DNA of 64,000 bases from Sialis fuliginosa (GCA_961205875.1 OY540810.1:29636001-29700000); one strand, 5' to 3'; positions 11,811-25,800 are shown, counted from the first letter of the stretch. Program-made: numbers and translations. Notes: generated by a model from the letters alone, not told the origin.

Positions 11811-14451
11811 AGATAATGTTATGACGATGAAGAAATTTAACGTAGGTTGACAGATATTTATATGGATGGTAGTTAATTCGAGAGAGGAACTGAACTCAAT
11901 TGAGATGTTTTATAAAGCAGAGACATTTTTTTAATGGATACATTTTTAAGATCGATTTGAGGCTCTTTTATTAATTAGGTACAGTTAAGTATAAATAGCT
12001 TTCAGTATTTTAAAATAAATTGGATATTTATAGAACTTTAAAAAAACTTTAATTGTTTTACAAACTCTATAAAGTTAGTTGTGGGAAAGAATTTTACTTG
12101 GCTTGCAAGAAATTAATCATGAATACATAAAGAACACTAGTTTTAGAAATGAGGGCTTGTTAAAATTAATAAAATATTAATTTACAAATATTTATACAGG
12201 ACCCGGCATAAGTCAGTTAACGCTGCCAGAAAACAAAATTGTCGGTTACTGTGGTTATGTCGCCATGGCAGCCCGTATAAAGTACGGCAGTTTGAACACA
12301 AAATGTAACATTTAAACCGTCATTACTTTTGTATCTAAATTACCAATCAATAAACTATGTTTCTGTATGCTCTTCTTTTATTTTTGTTCTGTATGTAAAT
12401 CTGTTAACTGACTGCTGACAGGCACTGTATATCAACAAAATGTTTTCATTCATATGAACATACTCTCTTTAACGCAAATACTCTTAAGGGAACATTCCAC
12501 TATGATGGGCATAAAAATTGTTGATTTTCATGATTTTTTTTATTGAATAAAATTCGATAATCAATCCAATTTTTTCACTTTTATTTTTTATCTATTTTTT
12601 TGCCACTGCAAAATGATGCCTAAAAAAAGGGCCTCACGGATGAGAGTCCTACTCTTCCAAAAATTGTCTGACAGTGGATTTTTTCCGATGAAATTAACAA
12701 AATGGCGGCCATATCTCATATCAAAATTTAGTTTCAAATTGGGATTTTTTTCGACAACCTTTCGTTAAAAAATGTGAAATTATCAAATAAAAAAAAAATC
12801 TTCCGTACGACGTTAAGAAATAGCGTGAAGAATGATGTGGCAAAATTTGGGACGGGTATCTTAAAAATCTTTCACAGTTTTGAAAAACGACGTTTCGAGA
12901 TAAACGCGTTTAAAGTTAGCATGTGAGATGCATTCTGCCTTATATTTCACGAAGCTGGTCGAACTATTTTTCTAAGAAAGGTTGTAGCGACTGGTATAAT
13001 TAGAATATCGTGATCAAAATTTAATAGCATGTTTATGAAAGTCCATATTTTTCGATAATGCAAAAAAAGATTTAAAAATTTTTTTACAGTGAAATCTTAA
13101 CTAGTAACATGCCAGTTGCATACAAGAATTTTTTTATTTTATTTTGAGTCACTATTATACACATATTTAAACCTAATCAGTTAATTGTTAATTCATTTTA
13201 CATACACAAAATGAAACAGTCGCTACTAAAAAATATACGTCGTACATAATTATCATAACTAATTATATCTCATTACAAAAAGATATACACAGTGCTGTTA
13301 ATTATGCGTAACTAACTTACTTTCCATCCTCCAGATTTTCTACATAAAATTTATATATATTTAGGTAAACGAGAACTGGGACTAAAACTGTTACAAGTTA
13401 GAAAGCAGCATAATACAAAAGAAAATTACAATAACTTGAAAGTTTTTATAGTAACGAAGTCTAGACAATTTCTACCGCAACATCTTAATCCGTACGTACA
13501 AAAAATTGTTCCATCGTAATAGACACAGGAGATGCACAGAGCCGTATTAAAGAGAGGTAAGGAGCCCTAAACATAGGTCCTGAGTTATTAAAGTACCTAT
13601 TTCCAGTAGTTTTTTTTTAAAACATGGCGCATGTATGTCACCGATTTTGCACACAATTTTTTTTCTCAAAGTACATATCAAAAAAACACGTCTCCCAAAA
13701 TCTTTCTCCCCCTCCCCCTTTTTTGTCCGAATTAAAGTTTTGAAATCGAGCGAAATTATACTTTTTTCGATAGTACCTTATTTTTCAAAATGTCTCTTAT
13801 TATGCATGTTATAGAGCTCATTTTCTTCGTTTTTTATTGAACTTTCATGTGAAATCGATTTCAGAGCCGAATATTCAATTTTGGCCGAATGCGGTACCAA
13901 AACATTAAGTTTGATTTTTTGTAAAAATAGTCGATTTTGAAATTGCCGCCAAATATTTTGGTTTCAACCAAAATACTTCTGGCATAGGTCATTTTATTTT
14001 ATTTTTTATGTAGTTGTCAAATATTTATACATTTTTTAATAAAGTCAAAAACTTTTAAAGCTACATTTGTTTTAAGATGTCTTATTTTCCAAAAAACGCT
14101 ATATTCACACCCTTAAAACTTTTTTATCTATTCTCCAAATTGCACCAAATTTTGGAAAAAATGTCCTTTCTTTATCCTTAAAATAACCTTCAAAAAACAT
14201 TTTTTCATATCGAGCTTCTAAGTGAGATATAATTTTTATAAAACACCTAATTACTCGTGTATTAAAGATAAGAATTTACAGGAATTTTCAGTGTTTCTGA
14301 AATGTCCGGGCTCTACGACCACTCATGGAAAGGAAAGTTCTAGGTATTATCTTTTAATTTCAAGTAAGTACAAAAACCTTAGATTTTCTAAAATGCATAA
14401 AATCATCATATTCGTACATACAAATACCATGTAAATATTTATAATATTAGG
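11811..14451. other. Noncoding stretch with probable repeat remnants
   Basis: No supported gene. At about 12193-12437, ACCCGGCATAAGTCAGTTAAC and an inverted GTTAACTGACTGCTGACAGG near the other end share an 11-bp inverted core AGTCAGTTAAC, a possible small MITE. The segments 12490-13100 and 13640-14200 have the wording of dispersed insect repeats (AACAAAATGGCGGCC, CAAATATTTTGGTTTCAACC), but I cannot pair them with another copy here. Confidence 0.4.
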
Positions 14452-14765
14452 TACTAGCCGACCCAGCAAACGTTGTTCAAGCCATAAATAATTTATTTAA
14501 AAATCAGACTATAAATACACTTTTTTGTAAATATCTCGACTCCAGCGCCACCTGCCGGGTCATTTTTTTGTAAAAATATTTATTTCTACGTAAATAACAT
14601 ATATTTTAAATATGAGCCAAATCGGACCATAAATAAAATTTATCGAAATATCTCGACCGGGTCCAAACGAACATATAGTGTGGATATGATTTTGATACGT
14701 TCAGTGGTTTAGGTGTGATGACGTTACATACAAATGCACCAACGTTTTTATATATTAAGATAAAT
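14452..14765 (+). repeat. Dispersed repeat beginning CTAGCCGACCCAGCAAACG
   Basis: The start CTAGCCGACCCAGCAAACGTT and the end ACGTTTTTATATATTAAGAT are wordings found repeatedly in arthropod dispersed repeats, often ascribed to non-LTR elements (memory of the pattern, not a search). Inside are CCACCTGCCGGGTC and a GTCCAAACGAACATA segment. It is noncoding. A CTCF-like motif lies at 14545-14558. Confidence 0.5.
14545..14558 (-). promoter_or_regulatory. CTCF-like motif, 13 of 14 positions
   Basis: Read on the minus strand the 14 bases are CCGGCAGGTGGCGC, which fit the consensus CCASYAGRKGGCRC at 13 positions. It lies within a dispersed repeat, so it may be a family-wide word and not a used site. 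Confidence 0.25.
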
Positions 14766-15964
14766 AATTATTAATAACAAATTGTAAGTACCTACACACA
14801 TTTCAGAATGATTGTTATAATACATTTTTGGGGCCCATTAGACCTTAAGCCGGCTATGGGAGAAAATATTGCGCTCAAGTTTAAATTCATGTTTAAATAA
14901 ATTACTCCTTTATTAAAATTGAAATGTGAACCTACTGCTTCTTTGCCAAGTGTAATTTATGAAATGTTTTGTAATATTTTTATTTTGAACTACAATTTTT
15001 TCATCTAATTATTAACCACTTTATATGCAGGAAGTAAATCTTGTATGATCCGTAAGAGTGCTTCTCAAACTGTTTTTTAACTGATAATTCATTTGCAAAT
15101 AATATTGATAATTATTCGGACGCCAAACTAGTTTACTCCACTTATCAATGTTTTAATTTTATTTTCTTTTGAAGAATTTTCGTTATTTCATAGTTAACTT
15201 ATGACTTCTGAATAAATAAACACACGTTTTATGTATTTGTTTTACAAAATAATTTATCTCAACTTTCACAGATTATGAAACAGTATTTTTTTATATAAAA
15301 ATGAATAAAGATTGTACTGCGCAGACATAGTTTATTGTTAATTAATAATTATTTAAACAAACCACAAACTGTGCTGATATTCATGTTTGATAAGCATCAA
15401 AATAGGCTATATCCTAAATTACGATGCCTCACTTCCTGTGGCGACACGACAAAAACATAGAGGATAGAAAATCGATTCTATATAGTCTATGTGACGTGCT
15501 CCAGTTTTGGCAAATACGCGCAATTTGAATTTGTGTAACATTGGATGTTACGATGTCGTTTCAATAATAGTAATACGTGTATTTTTGTGTAATGGCTTCA
15601 AGAATTACGTGCCAAATCTTTATTCTTATTCCTTGCCATCAGGTGATGAAGAGTTCTGAAGAAGGGATATTTTGAAGATTTTATTTTATGATAAATGCCT
15701 ACTAATCCTTATGCAAGGTTATTTTGGTAAAGATAACCTTTAGCACACGTTCAGATACCTCCAAAACTGCATTTTTATCAAAAATAGCCATTTATAGTTT
15801 CGTTTTTTAGTCATGTTAAGAAATTTTGTGTAATAGTAATACAATTAACTATAAGTCTATGATGACAAGTATTAGGAGGTATATTTATATTAACTTTTTA
15901 TCTTATTTTTAATTACAGAACAAGAATATAAGTTTATATTATCAAATTTGAAGCATTTGTATTA
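14766..15964. other. AT-rich noncoding stretch
   Basis: No gene or repeat pair recognised. Confidence 0.5.
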
Positions 15965-16814
15965 ACAAGGGGAACCAACAGCACGGTTAATGAGAATTTC
16001 AATGAGCTTGTGGTATGTCAAACTAGAGCAAAAATAAAAAGACACGTGTCCAACAATTTGATCTCATAGGCCTTAATTACAAAGATAATTAACTTTGAAA
16101 ATTTTTGTATTCAATATAACTGTGTATTATGTTCGCTCGAAATATAAGTGTGTTGGCCCTACGGTCAATGCGCTGGCGTCTCGCCTGGTTTTAAGATTTT
16201 GATTTTAATTTTTATTTACAATTATTTTTTATTTTATTGTACTCATTACCTCTCCCACTTGTATAAAAATCGATAAATTAGACATAAATAAAACATATAT
16301 TATTATTGACAATAGATGTTTGTGGTTTCTTTCAAGTTTGTTTTTTATTAAAACTTTTCAATTTATTAATTAAAAACTAATGAGTTGTGTCAATAATAAA
16401 TTAAATTTACTTTAAAACAAATTAATAATTATGTACTGGCGTATATATCAATATTTTCATTGTCAAAAATAATATATGTTTTATTTATGTCTAATTTATC
16501 GATTTTTACGCAAGCTGGAGAGGTAATGTGGTACACAAAAATTAAAAATAATTGTAAATAAAAATTAAAATCAAAATCTTAAAACCAGGCGAGACGTCCG
16601 CGCCAGCGCGTTGACCGTAGGGCCAACACACTTATATTTCGAGCGAACATAATACACGGTTATATTGCATACACAAATTTTCAAAGTTAATTATCTTTGT
16701 AATTAAGGCCTATGAGATCAAATTGTTGGACACGCGTCTTTTTATTTTTGCTCTAGTTTGACATACCACAAACTCATTGAAATTCTCATTAACCGTGCTG
16801 TTGCTTCCCCTTGT
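15965..16814. mobile_element. Long foldback DNA element with about 350-bp inverted arms
   Basis: The left arm, about 15965-16315, is the near complement of the right arm, about 16465-16814. Mirrored landmarks are CAACAGCACGGTTAATGAG, GGCCTTAATTACAAAG, TTCGCTCGAAATATAAGTG, GGCCCTACGGTCAA and CGATAAATTAGACATAAAT. A loop of about 150 bp separates the arms. The outermost bases are ACAAGGGGAA on both sides, much like the ACAAGGGAA start of the element at 6112. No coding frame and no certain target duplication are seen. A transcript through it would fold into a very long hairpin. Confidence 0.8.
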
Positions 16815-19800
16815 AAGTAAAATTCTGCAATACTTTCTTTTTATCGATAATTCTCGTAAACGGTTGATTATACGATAAACGGACAAAGTATATTTTTGTG
16901 TATTATGTACAAGTACTCAGGAAGAAATTAAAGAACAAAAAAAAATACTTGATAAAAATCGGCGACCTACTGATCCTATATTCCCGTGATCTAAATTATT
17001 ATTGTTTCGATTCTGGAAATTGATAACACTTATTAATAATAAACCGGTTATCAAATTTCATAACTATATCTTAATGGGTTCTCTAGATATTAAATAAACA
17101 TTTTGAGCAAAACTTTTGGAAGGCTGTAGCTCCCTCACGAAGAATTTTCGGACACACGTTTACATAAAGTTTTTTGCTTATAGTAACATCCTCGATCTAC
17201 TGTTAATTTTTTTACACTTGTTGTAAATCACTCTGTATAATATAAATTTGACATCAATTTTGAAGTCTCTATGATTTATAGTTTCAGAGTACTATGTCAC
17301 CAAACAGAAGCAGTTTGATATAATATATAGATACACGATGATTTTTCGTTGCCATGGATACAACAAGAAAAAGTATCTAACAATAAAGGACTGTTCAAAA
17401 GAAATCTTTCAAAATAATCTTTTGTTTTTCTCCTTGTATTTTTTAAAAATTATTGAAGATGTTTACAACAATATGTTATGAAACGTTAGTTGAAATGAAG
17501 ATCAGAAAAATGTAGCATACAAAACTTGTGTTCAGTATCTTTTAAAATACCCACTGAAAATTCAGATTTGATAAACAAATAATATTTTATTGCGTAGGTA
17601 ATATTAAAAATTATTATTAATAATACAAACATTAACTCATCAAATTCTGTAAATATGAAAATAAACACGTATTTCAGTAAACACAGCTACAAATTTAACT
17701 TTAAAAAATACACCATGGCTTAAACGACCACAATAAATTCAAAACAATTTTCAGATATGCGAAATTAGAATTTATTTGAAAATATCATAAATACGAACAT
17801 ACTTGTGATTCATAAAATAAACAAACAATTTGTTTGACGCTTATTTACAAAATAAAATCAAAGCATAGTTAAAACGTATGCGTTATTGCGGGTTTAACGT
17901 AAATCACGTGTAAGTGAGGGTCGTCAAACATACCTGTGAACTATGCGGTGGTTTTTCTCGTGGGAATATGTACAAGCTTGACTTTTTTGTGGACAACTTT
18001 TGCCTAAGGGGCTTGTACAATGATTCTTTTTGTGTAGCTTTTCAATTTTTGATGGTATCTTTGACATGTAAGCGACGCCAAGCCCTTAGGGAGTCTGGAG
18101 CAATGTTTTGTTCAAATTGGAAATGGAAAATGTAATTCCATCCATAAATATTATTTTTCAGAATCTATATTTTATTTACTGCACCTCTCATGTTTCATGT
18201 GTTTTATTAAAAATATATACAATTTTTAATCAAAGTTTGTCAACAAAAAATGAAACCGATTTCTATTTAATTTAGTTATTTGTAGTTCCTATATTCATAT
18301 GAAATTACATTTAATACAACGAAATTTAAAATCTGGTGGGCGTATATAATTTAAAATGATCTTAAATTACATGAAATCAGATAGTATTATATTGTTATTG
18401 AAGACGTTTAAATGTCTGCGATTTTTTTATTTTTTTATATACTCAATACATAATATTTAACAAATATTTGCGTTAAATTTTATATATAATTAGTTGCATA
18501 GATAATTTTAAAATTAAGAAAATAATATTTTTTTTCCCATCAGAAAATTTTTAAAGTCATAATTATCAATTTAATTAATTAATAATGAATAAATATAATT
18601 ACAAATATATTACCGTAACTTTTGTAATGAAAACAACAAAAAAATAAATTAAATGTAAACTTAAATTATATTTTCATTCGTAAATTAAAGTCTTGAATAT
18701 TTTATAGAGTAGTAAATTATACAGAATTAAATTCATTGCAACCAAGAGCACTCTGTAAATGGTTAAATTATGTATGATAATTATGTATTTAATCATATTA
18801 ATTGTCAGTATATCATAAAGGCCTTTTTCATTCTATGCTATACACCTTTTATATTTTGCTAATGCAGTATTTTTAACAGTGAAAATATTGACTTTGTAAA
18901 TATAAATTTTATTGTAAATGAGTGTTTGCATTGTTCAGAATAAGGTATAAGTTGTTTGAAGTGTTTTATTATTGAGTTCCGTTGTGTATTTTTTGAACTA
19001 ATTAATTTTTTGTATTTGTTATTGCAAAAATTGAGTAAGATTAAGTAAATATGTATATATCTATTTCTATACATATCCAGACACGTGTATAGAGTATATA
19101 AGACCAAAATAGCATGGCTTGGCCATAAAATGCACAAATGCATACCCCTTAAACTTTTTAAAATGTTTCTCGACAAATTGAACTTTGTTTATATTTTTAT
19201 AACAAAAAATAAAAACCAATCGATATTAAACTAACAATAAGTAAATATGAAGACTGTAATGTCCTCTTTCAGAGAATGTAAATTTTTAAGTGGGTTACTA
19301 AAGAAAAAGATATAATGCTTATTTTACTAATCTACTATATATTTTTGTATCACCAGTTAATTATTGTAACTATAAAAGTTGATGTTGAATAGTTTTGGTT
19401 TTTAATAGCTCGATTAAAAATATCATTCGCTAATAGGTATTAAAATAGTACCTAAAAAGAGGGTTATTTAACATAAAAATTCTGTACTTTAAATACTTTT
19501 GATAGTAAATATTTGAAATTATGGTAGGTACCGTAATATTTTATTGATTATGTAATTATTTTTGATAGGCATAATATTTAAGCATTACCTACAATAAAAA
19601 TAATTCAATTTAATCGGGGACTTTAAAAATAATTTAAATGTTACCATCAAAAAATCACAATTGAACAAAAAGGCCAGTTGTAAATAATGTGCGATTAACA
19701 TTTGGTGTAAATGTTATCTGTCCACGTAAAACATTACTAATGAAAAGCAATATAGGGTAATTCTTTAATATATTACCGTTGTTTGGAAACAAACAAAACA

Positions 19801-22743
19801 ACAATGTATAAAAATCACAAGTCAACAAACGAAAAAACAGTTTGGATTTGTGTTCCTTTGACTTCGTTCGTCCCCTTTCATTTTACGTTCCGATCAATCT
19901 GCTTTGATATTTTCTCTTCGGATTATCAATATATATTGACATAAGAATCAGCACTGCCTGTATCCTTTTCTAACTTATGAAGCACTCTGTCGCGATTTCT
20001 TTTATGACAAAGTTTAAACGTTCGTTATTTATCGAATAAATTTATATTGTTTGTTTTTATATGTCAAGTTGCATACGTGAATTCTGAATTGAAATTTTGA
20101 TGTAGGCATTCAGTAAATACTTGCAAAAATTTGAATTATTCATTTTCCCTTTTTATGTTGATATAAATTAGAACTAAATATTCTTTTTATCAATGAAAAC
20201 ATTTATTTTAAATTATTTATAAGTTAAATATAAATTTCATGCTGAAATAACAACATAAATCTGATTTATTTTCGTATTTCTAAAAATGTTTGAAAGATTT
20301 AATTTGAATTGATTTTTATTTAATTGTTTATATCAGAATGAAAATTTTGTCTTCATTGTTATGTTTCGTAAATTAATAAATGTTTTAAACAATTCCTAGA
20401 ACTTTTTGCTGTATTGATAAAATTATATTAAATTAAACATTGAATTGTAAAAAAATGTAATAATTTATCTCAATTAATATCAAACAATTAATTTATTATT
20501 ATAATTGTATTGGGTCTCATTAATTTTTTTGTTACATAAAGTCAGTCATAAAGTTGTTAATTATAACAGAGTACTGGTATATTCCTAGAATATCATATTT
20601 TTACATTAATAGAAAAAACATTTTGTTGAAAAATTTATCAAATAAAACCTCGCCTAATTCAAATCTATACTAATCCGTTTTTGAGACAGATTTAAAATTT
20701 ATACCAAAAAAAAAACCAGTACAGTATTATACATAATTCATTTTCAAGAGGCATTAATTTTCTTGTTTTTTTTTTTTTTTAAATACATACATCTAACCCC
20801 CTTACATAATAAAGGGGCGCGCATATATCCGTCTTACAATTTAATATTTATATGAGAGTGTCTCCACGAGTGTCACATGATAAGGGGGCAGAATGGAAAA
20901 GCCAATCTAAATAACCATTCGTTTTGTGGCTCCCAGCTCGAGTCACATGATGGATACACGCATGCGTAGATGGCACTTTATTTCGCACATGTCAAGTAAT
21001 CCTTTGACAGCAATATAAAGTACCTTTTCACACCCCTACACTAACCTAATTCATAAGAAACGTACACTGTTGAAAGATATGTTTATAAATTGTACTACAT
21101 TAAAATAGTCATTTGTTTTTGTCACAGCAATCTTCTTTTCCTAATCCGTGTTAACCTCGTTGACTTGCCGTACTTCACCTCTACCCAAATTTTTCTTGAC
21201 CTTTTTCATTCTATAAGTATCTTATATGTTTTAAGGTTTTAGACTTCCGTAGAGTCTTAAAGTTGACGACGCCTTCTTAATTTGTTTTTATATACAGTAT
21301 GTTTCAGAATAAATGTCCCATCTACATTTTTTTTTATAATATAATACATGATGGGGACCATAGTAAAAGGTATTTAACATAGACAATTTTCCCTGCCATT
21401 GCAAATCACATTTATTTAAATATAATAAGTATGTATAGAAAAAGTAATCGCAAGCTTTCGATTCACAGAATCATCGTCAAGCTTTCAGAAGGAAATAAAA
21501 TATCAGACAGATGTAATCTCAAATATATTCATGTAGCTAATAAATTTGACGTTTAAAGAATTAATTGTTATTATTTAATATATATATTTAATGTCACTAT
21601 ATTATATTATTATATGTTATATATATTTCATAATTTGCACTCTTTAGATAAAAACCACCTAATATTTTATCAGTGTACTTGTTTGGGAGTATTCATTTTG
21701 TAAACATATATATAAATCAAACTATGTATGATACCTACTGTAAACAGCGCGTAGAAATAAGGGGGAGTTACAGAACTCCTTCCACGTGATTCATATCTTG
21801 CAATCTTATTTAAGTCTATCAAATAACAACACGTATATTTTTCTTATAATGTACACATGGTATGTTTTTTATTTTAATGTATGCATAAATTATTACCAGA
21901 TTGTAAATCACGGGTAGTTGACGTTGTAGTAAATATGTTGAAGACTGTCATGTTCAATTATATGAAACAAGGGTTAATTTCAACAAATATGATTGATATG
22001 ATTTAAGCCCGGTATTTCCATGCTAATGTCTACTATTTATTAATTTTTTAAAATTACACATTTCTAAATTATACTTTCATTTCATGTGTTTTGTTAGTGA
22101 AAATGTGTGTTCTGTAATAATCTATGCTTTGAATCTTCTCATGTATTATTAAAAAGCGTATAATTTAGTCATGATTATTCGTATCTGAGTAGGTATAATT
22201 TTAATTATTTCAATTGTCAAAGCAATTAGTTCCTCCCAGAATGAATATCTTTATAAGTGCAAGGAATTTAAGTAAGGTATATACTCAGTTGTCAATGTGA
22301 ATAAGTCCAATGTTTGTCGATTTGTTAATCTTGTTAAAAAAACATCTGTCAATTAAATGCACAGTGCTTCCTCGTACGAAATTCACCAAAAGTAGTTCAT
22401 TATTGAACAATTTAAATAAAAACCGATAAAGTGTTCAGATAAATTGCCTGGAATTGGTTAATCATTTAATTTTTATACAATTTTACTAAAAAAATATTAG
22501 TTTGCAATTTTTCTTGATTATTTTTTCGTATATTTTTAATTTTTGGACAGTTTCAATCTAAATCTAAATTAAATCATTAAAAAATCATTAATCTAATTAA
22601 ATGACATTTAATATGTCAAAGTAAATATCAATTTAAAAAAACAAAACAGGATTTTTAAAGCAAATTGAGATAAATCTTTGTTAGGGAATATTTATATTAT
22701 AACAGACTTATATTGTAGGAAATTGAATGCTCTATACAAAAAT
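16815..22743. other. Long AT-rich noncoding stretch
   Basis: No supported gene. The longest open frame (18859-19176, minus, 105 codons) has AT-driven composition. A short GC-richer patch at 17905-18130 has open frames on both strands but no motif I trust. The segment 17225-17330 resembles 56800-56880 (ATTTATAGTT, AGTACTATGT). Near 20797, CCCCCTTACATAATAAAGGGG forms a small palindrome. Near 21298, ACAGTATGTTTCAGAATAA reads like a transposon end without a partner. Confidence 0.45.
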
Positions 22744-23060
22744 ATATCTTGAAAAAATAAATATTTTAAGATGTCACCCCTCCCCCTTACACACAACATT
22801 TTGATGATTTTATAATGGGACCGTCCACAAGCCAGACCCCACCATCCAACCAAGTTTCATTAATATCAGTTCAGTGGTTCATGAGTTCTACGTGTGACAA
22901 GAATTCAGAGGACAGACACAGCCAGACAGACAGACGAAAAGTGTTTGTTTTAACCTGAAACGGAAAGATCAATTTAAAATTTTGAAATCGGAGAATAATA
23001 TTTTTGTTTCATTCTAAAATGATCACAAAGCTTCTCGTATCTTCGATATTGCGAGTAAGC
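22744..23060 (+). repeat. Dispersed repeat family X, copy 2 (longest uninterrupted copy)
   Basis: It runs from ATATATCTTGAAAAAATAAA through CACCCCTCCCCCTTACACA, TTTCATTAATATCAGTTCA, GACAGACAGACG and CCTGAAACGGAAAGATCAA to TTCTAAAATGATCACAAAGC and TTCTCGTATCTTCGATATTG. The same words occur in the same order in the three other copies. Its AAGC/GATCA junction is the exact spot where the Gypsy element entered copy 4. It is noncoding and its ends are not defined well enough to classify. Confidence 0.75.
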
Positions 23061-24529
23061 AAAAATCGTTCAATATTTTATTTATGATAATATATTGAAA
23101 AAAAAATGTACAAGGTACAGTTTGATTATAGAACATTTATTTTCACAACTTCTTCTTCTTCCTTTTTTGACTTCCTTTTTTCACAACTACTTATTTTTAG
23201 TCAATTTGGTTCTTACCAACTATTATAGCAGTTATAAATTTTATTGGTAAATTTATGAAGTATTATAAAAAGTAATTAAGTACTCAAAAAGTATAATTAA
23301 TCTCATCGGTTTCTGAACATCTAATATTTCTCTCGTTATTAAATATAATATCCTAAATCCAATGTAATGACAAATGCAAAACAATTAACCTTAAATTAAT
23401 CACCATTAACTAGTGATTGAGTGACTTGTTACACTACTATCATATCGCAGTCATTAACGTTGAGAAATTGCTCACCATTCGATAGGTTGTAGTAAAAATG
23501 TCGCAAAGGTAATCGCTTGTCAATACAAACCAATTGAGGTAGATTAACCTCCACAACTAACGTAGTAAATATATAGACGGAGTGCCGATGTTGCCGAACT
23601 ATGTGCTAGACTTCTCTACTTTTTCTAATGCGAAAATTCTAAATTTAATAAACATGTGAACTTTTTATTCACGTGGTAATAAACAGTTGATCTGTTTAGT
23701 TGGCTTGCATTACTAGAAAATTAAATCGCGTAGTTAATTGTTTTAGATATTATGAGAAACTATTTTATGCAGTTAGGTTTCGATAAACTTTTATTTTTGG
23801 GGATTAAATTCTACGTTACACTTTTGTGAAGAAGATTAGAAAAAGTCGATTGAAAAGTTTGAGAAAGTGAACAACCACCTAGTCTACGATCAAATACCTA
23901 TATGTATTTTTTGGTATGTAGATTGTAGATATCCAATTAAAAAGTTGATTGTTTTTACATTTCGTAAATAACAAAAAAATGTTATTACTATAACAGACGA
24001 TGCATATTTTTGGTATATGATTTATTTTATTTTAATTAAGATTGAAAAACTAAAGAGCTGGCTATATATTGTAGTTAGTTTTATATTATATTATATTATA
24101 TTATATTATATTTGAGTTGTTCTAATGAAACAAAATAGACAAACAAAGAATTGTAAAAAATACATTTGTTGATATTTCTTCTATTTATATAACTCTTAAT
24201 AATTTTTGTTTAAAAACATCGACTTTCTAACTAAAAATCAAATTATTCTGGTGGAACTGATATTATGTCTATACTTAAGTTTGCATATCTCACGATTGTA
24301 CGTGAAATTCGGAATATAAATTTATATTGTACATGTAAATGTATTTATTTAAAACAATATGTGTAGTGTTCAGGACAATTTCTCCTCTCATTCTTTCTCT
24401 ACCAACTGAAAGTACCTATTTGATTCTTGTTACGAAAGAAAAAACAGCACATCCAAAAATATATGAGCGGGCTTTATCACAAGCACAATACAAAATTCTG
24501 TTTTATAGTCGAACATTTCAATATAAATC
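23061..24529. other. AT-rich noncoding stretch with a pentanucleotide microsatellite
   Basis: No gene seen. Positions 24081-24110 hold six perfect copies of TTATA. Confidence 0.55.
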
Positions 24530-24790
24530 TGGCAACAGTGCGTGTAACAGCCAGGCATCGGAAGACAGTAAATGGGCCACAATCCTTGGACTGCGTCTTC
24601 TGGGGTAGGGCCGGAGGAAGGGCGATGGCGGTATAAGAAATCGGAAATTAGGAGTGCCTGTGTAATGGATGGAACGTATACGTGATGTGGGCCCCACGGG
24701 GGGTGGAGAGCGGGGGGCGACAAACGACCCGATACAGTCTATGAGACAGGAATGGAGAACTTACACCAGAACGGATCGGGCTTGGATTGT
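24530..24790. other. GC-rich island
   Basis: GC content rises sharply in this patch (GGGTAGGGCCGGAGG, GATGTGGGCCCCACGGGG, GGAGAGCGGGGGGCG). Several short open frames overlap on both strands (24339-24608, 24427-24636, 24430-24723, 24669-24875), a sign of few AT-rich stops and not of one gene. None shows a domain. It is a candidate noncoding exon, promoter or regulatory island. Confidence 0.35.
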
Positions 24791-25121
24791 TGACACTTGT
24801 TCTTTTTTCACTTTAATCAATTGTTGTATTTTTTGTTTGTTTATTTTTACGTTTCATTTGTTTTTAAAATTGTAGTTACAAAATCTTTCAATAGTGTTTT
24901 TTTTTTATAGATAAGATAGTTGATCATCATAATCTAATATAATTTAATTTCTTTGCTATGTGTCTATATTATACTAGAACTGACCGTGGTTTCACTCCCG
25001 TTTAATAAATTCCTAAGCTATCAACCATAACTAAAATTGATTATTCGAAAAATAAAATAAAATTAAAACTTCATAACGAATTATTTATGAAACTACATAG
25101 AGTACGTTTACACAGCGCCGT

Positions 25122-25264
25122 TATTCCGGTTTTACTGTAACTTGTGTAGTAAAACCGGGTTTAAAAATACGTGAAGATGGTATATTATACCCGACATAAC
25201 TAATCAGGTTTAGTTATGCTATTCCTGTTGACCTACTGGCATAGCATAACTAAACCGGAATATA
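25122..25264. mobile_element. Small MITE made of two hairpins
   Basis: The ends ATTCCGGTTTTACT and, complemented, ATTCCGGTTTAGT are inverted. Inside, CCGGTTTTACT (25126-25136) pairs with AGTAAAACCGG (25148-25158), and GGTTTAGTTATGCTAT (25207-25222) pairs perfectly with ATAGCATAACTAAACC (25241-25256). It is noncoding, and the superfamily is unknown. Confidence 0.5.
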
Positions 25265-25559
25265 GATGGAATAAAAAATAGGGATTTCATCGTAATGCAC
25301 TTCGCATTAACATTTTAAAAAGCGTCGTCAGTTAAAATATGGTTAAAACACCTGAGACGAAGAGATGGAAAACAAAAGAAAATAATATAATGAATAATTA
25401 TCTGAATCTAATAAAATATAAGAAAATCTCGTAACAGCTTTTTATAGTAAAATTAAAAAATAATCCTCTGATCTTCTTGTAGCAAATTGTACGAACAAAA
25501 AAATAATCCATTTATCGAGATTTTCAATTCCGTCAAATCATTCCCGACAGATCTCTTTA

Positions 25560-25800
25560 TATTGAGGACATCAATATCTCCACACGCGCACTCACGTACG
25601 CACACATACTCGCATAAATCTAGCGCGAAACAAATCGTGATTGTGCGAGGTAATCCTGATGGATACTATCCGGAAAAATCGGCGCCAGTTTTTCACCGCG
25701 CGGCGCAGGTGATCCTACCAACGCGTGTACAAATGGAGGTCGCGGCGGTGGACCATGGCCGAGCCGGGGTCACCTGATCGGGCCCTCAGAGATTGGTGGA
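25560..25800. other. CpG-rich island
   Basis: Dense CG dinucleotides (CACACGCGCACTCACGTACG, TTTTCACCGCGCGGCGCAGG, GGTCGCGGCGGTGG) stand out from AT-rich flanks. A 96-codon open frame (25487-25777) has no homology I recognise and could be chance. It looks like a promoter-type or conserved noncoding island. Confidence 0.35.

Noticed and set aside
17905..18135. GC-richer patch with open frames on both strands, including a Cys-X2-Cys on the plus strand
   Set aside because: No convincing domain in either frame. A faint resemblance of the minus-strand text to CENP-B-type transposases was too weak to report as a feature.
18859..19176. 105-codon minus-strand open frame
   Set aside because: Composition follows the AT-rich DNA (Ile, Lys, Asn, Tyr, Leu). 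There is no motif, no codon signal and no flanking gene structure.
20797..20822. Palindrome CCCCCTTACATAATAAAGGGG as a transposon terminus
   Set aside because: No partner end or second copy was found. It is too short to support on its own.
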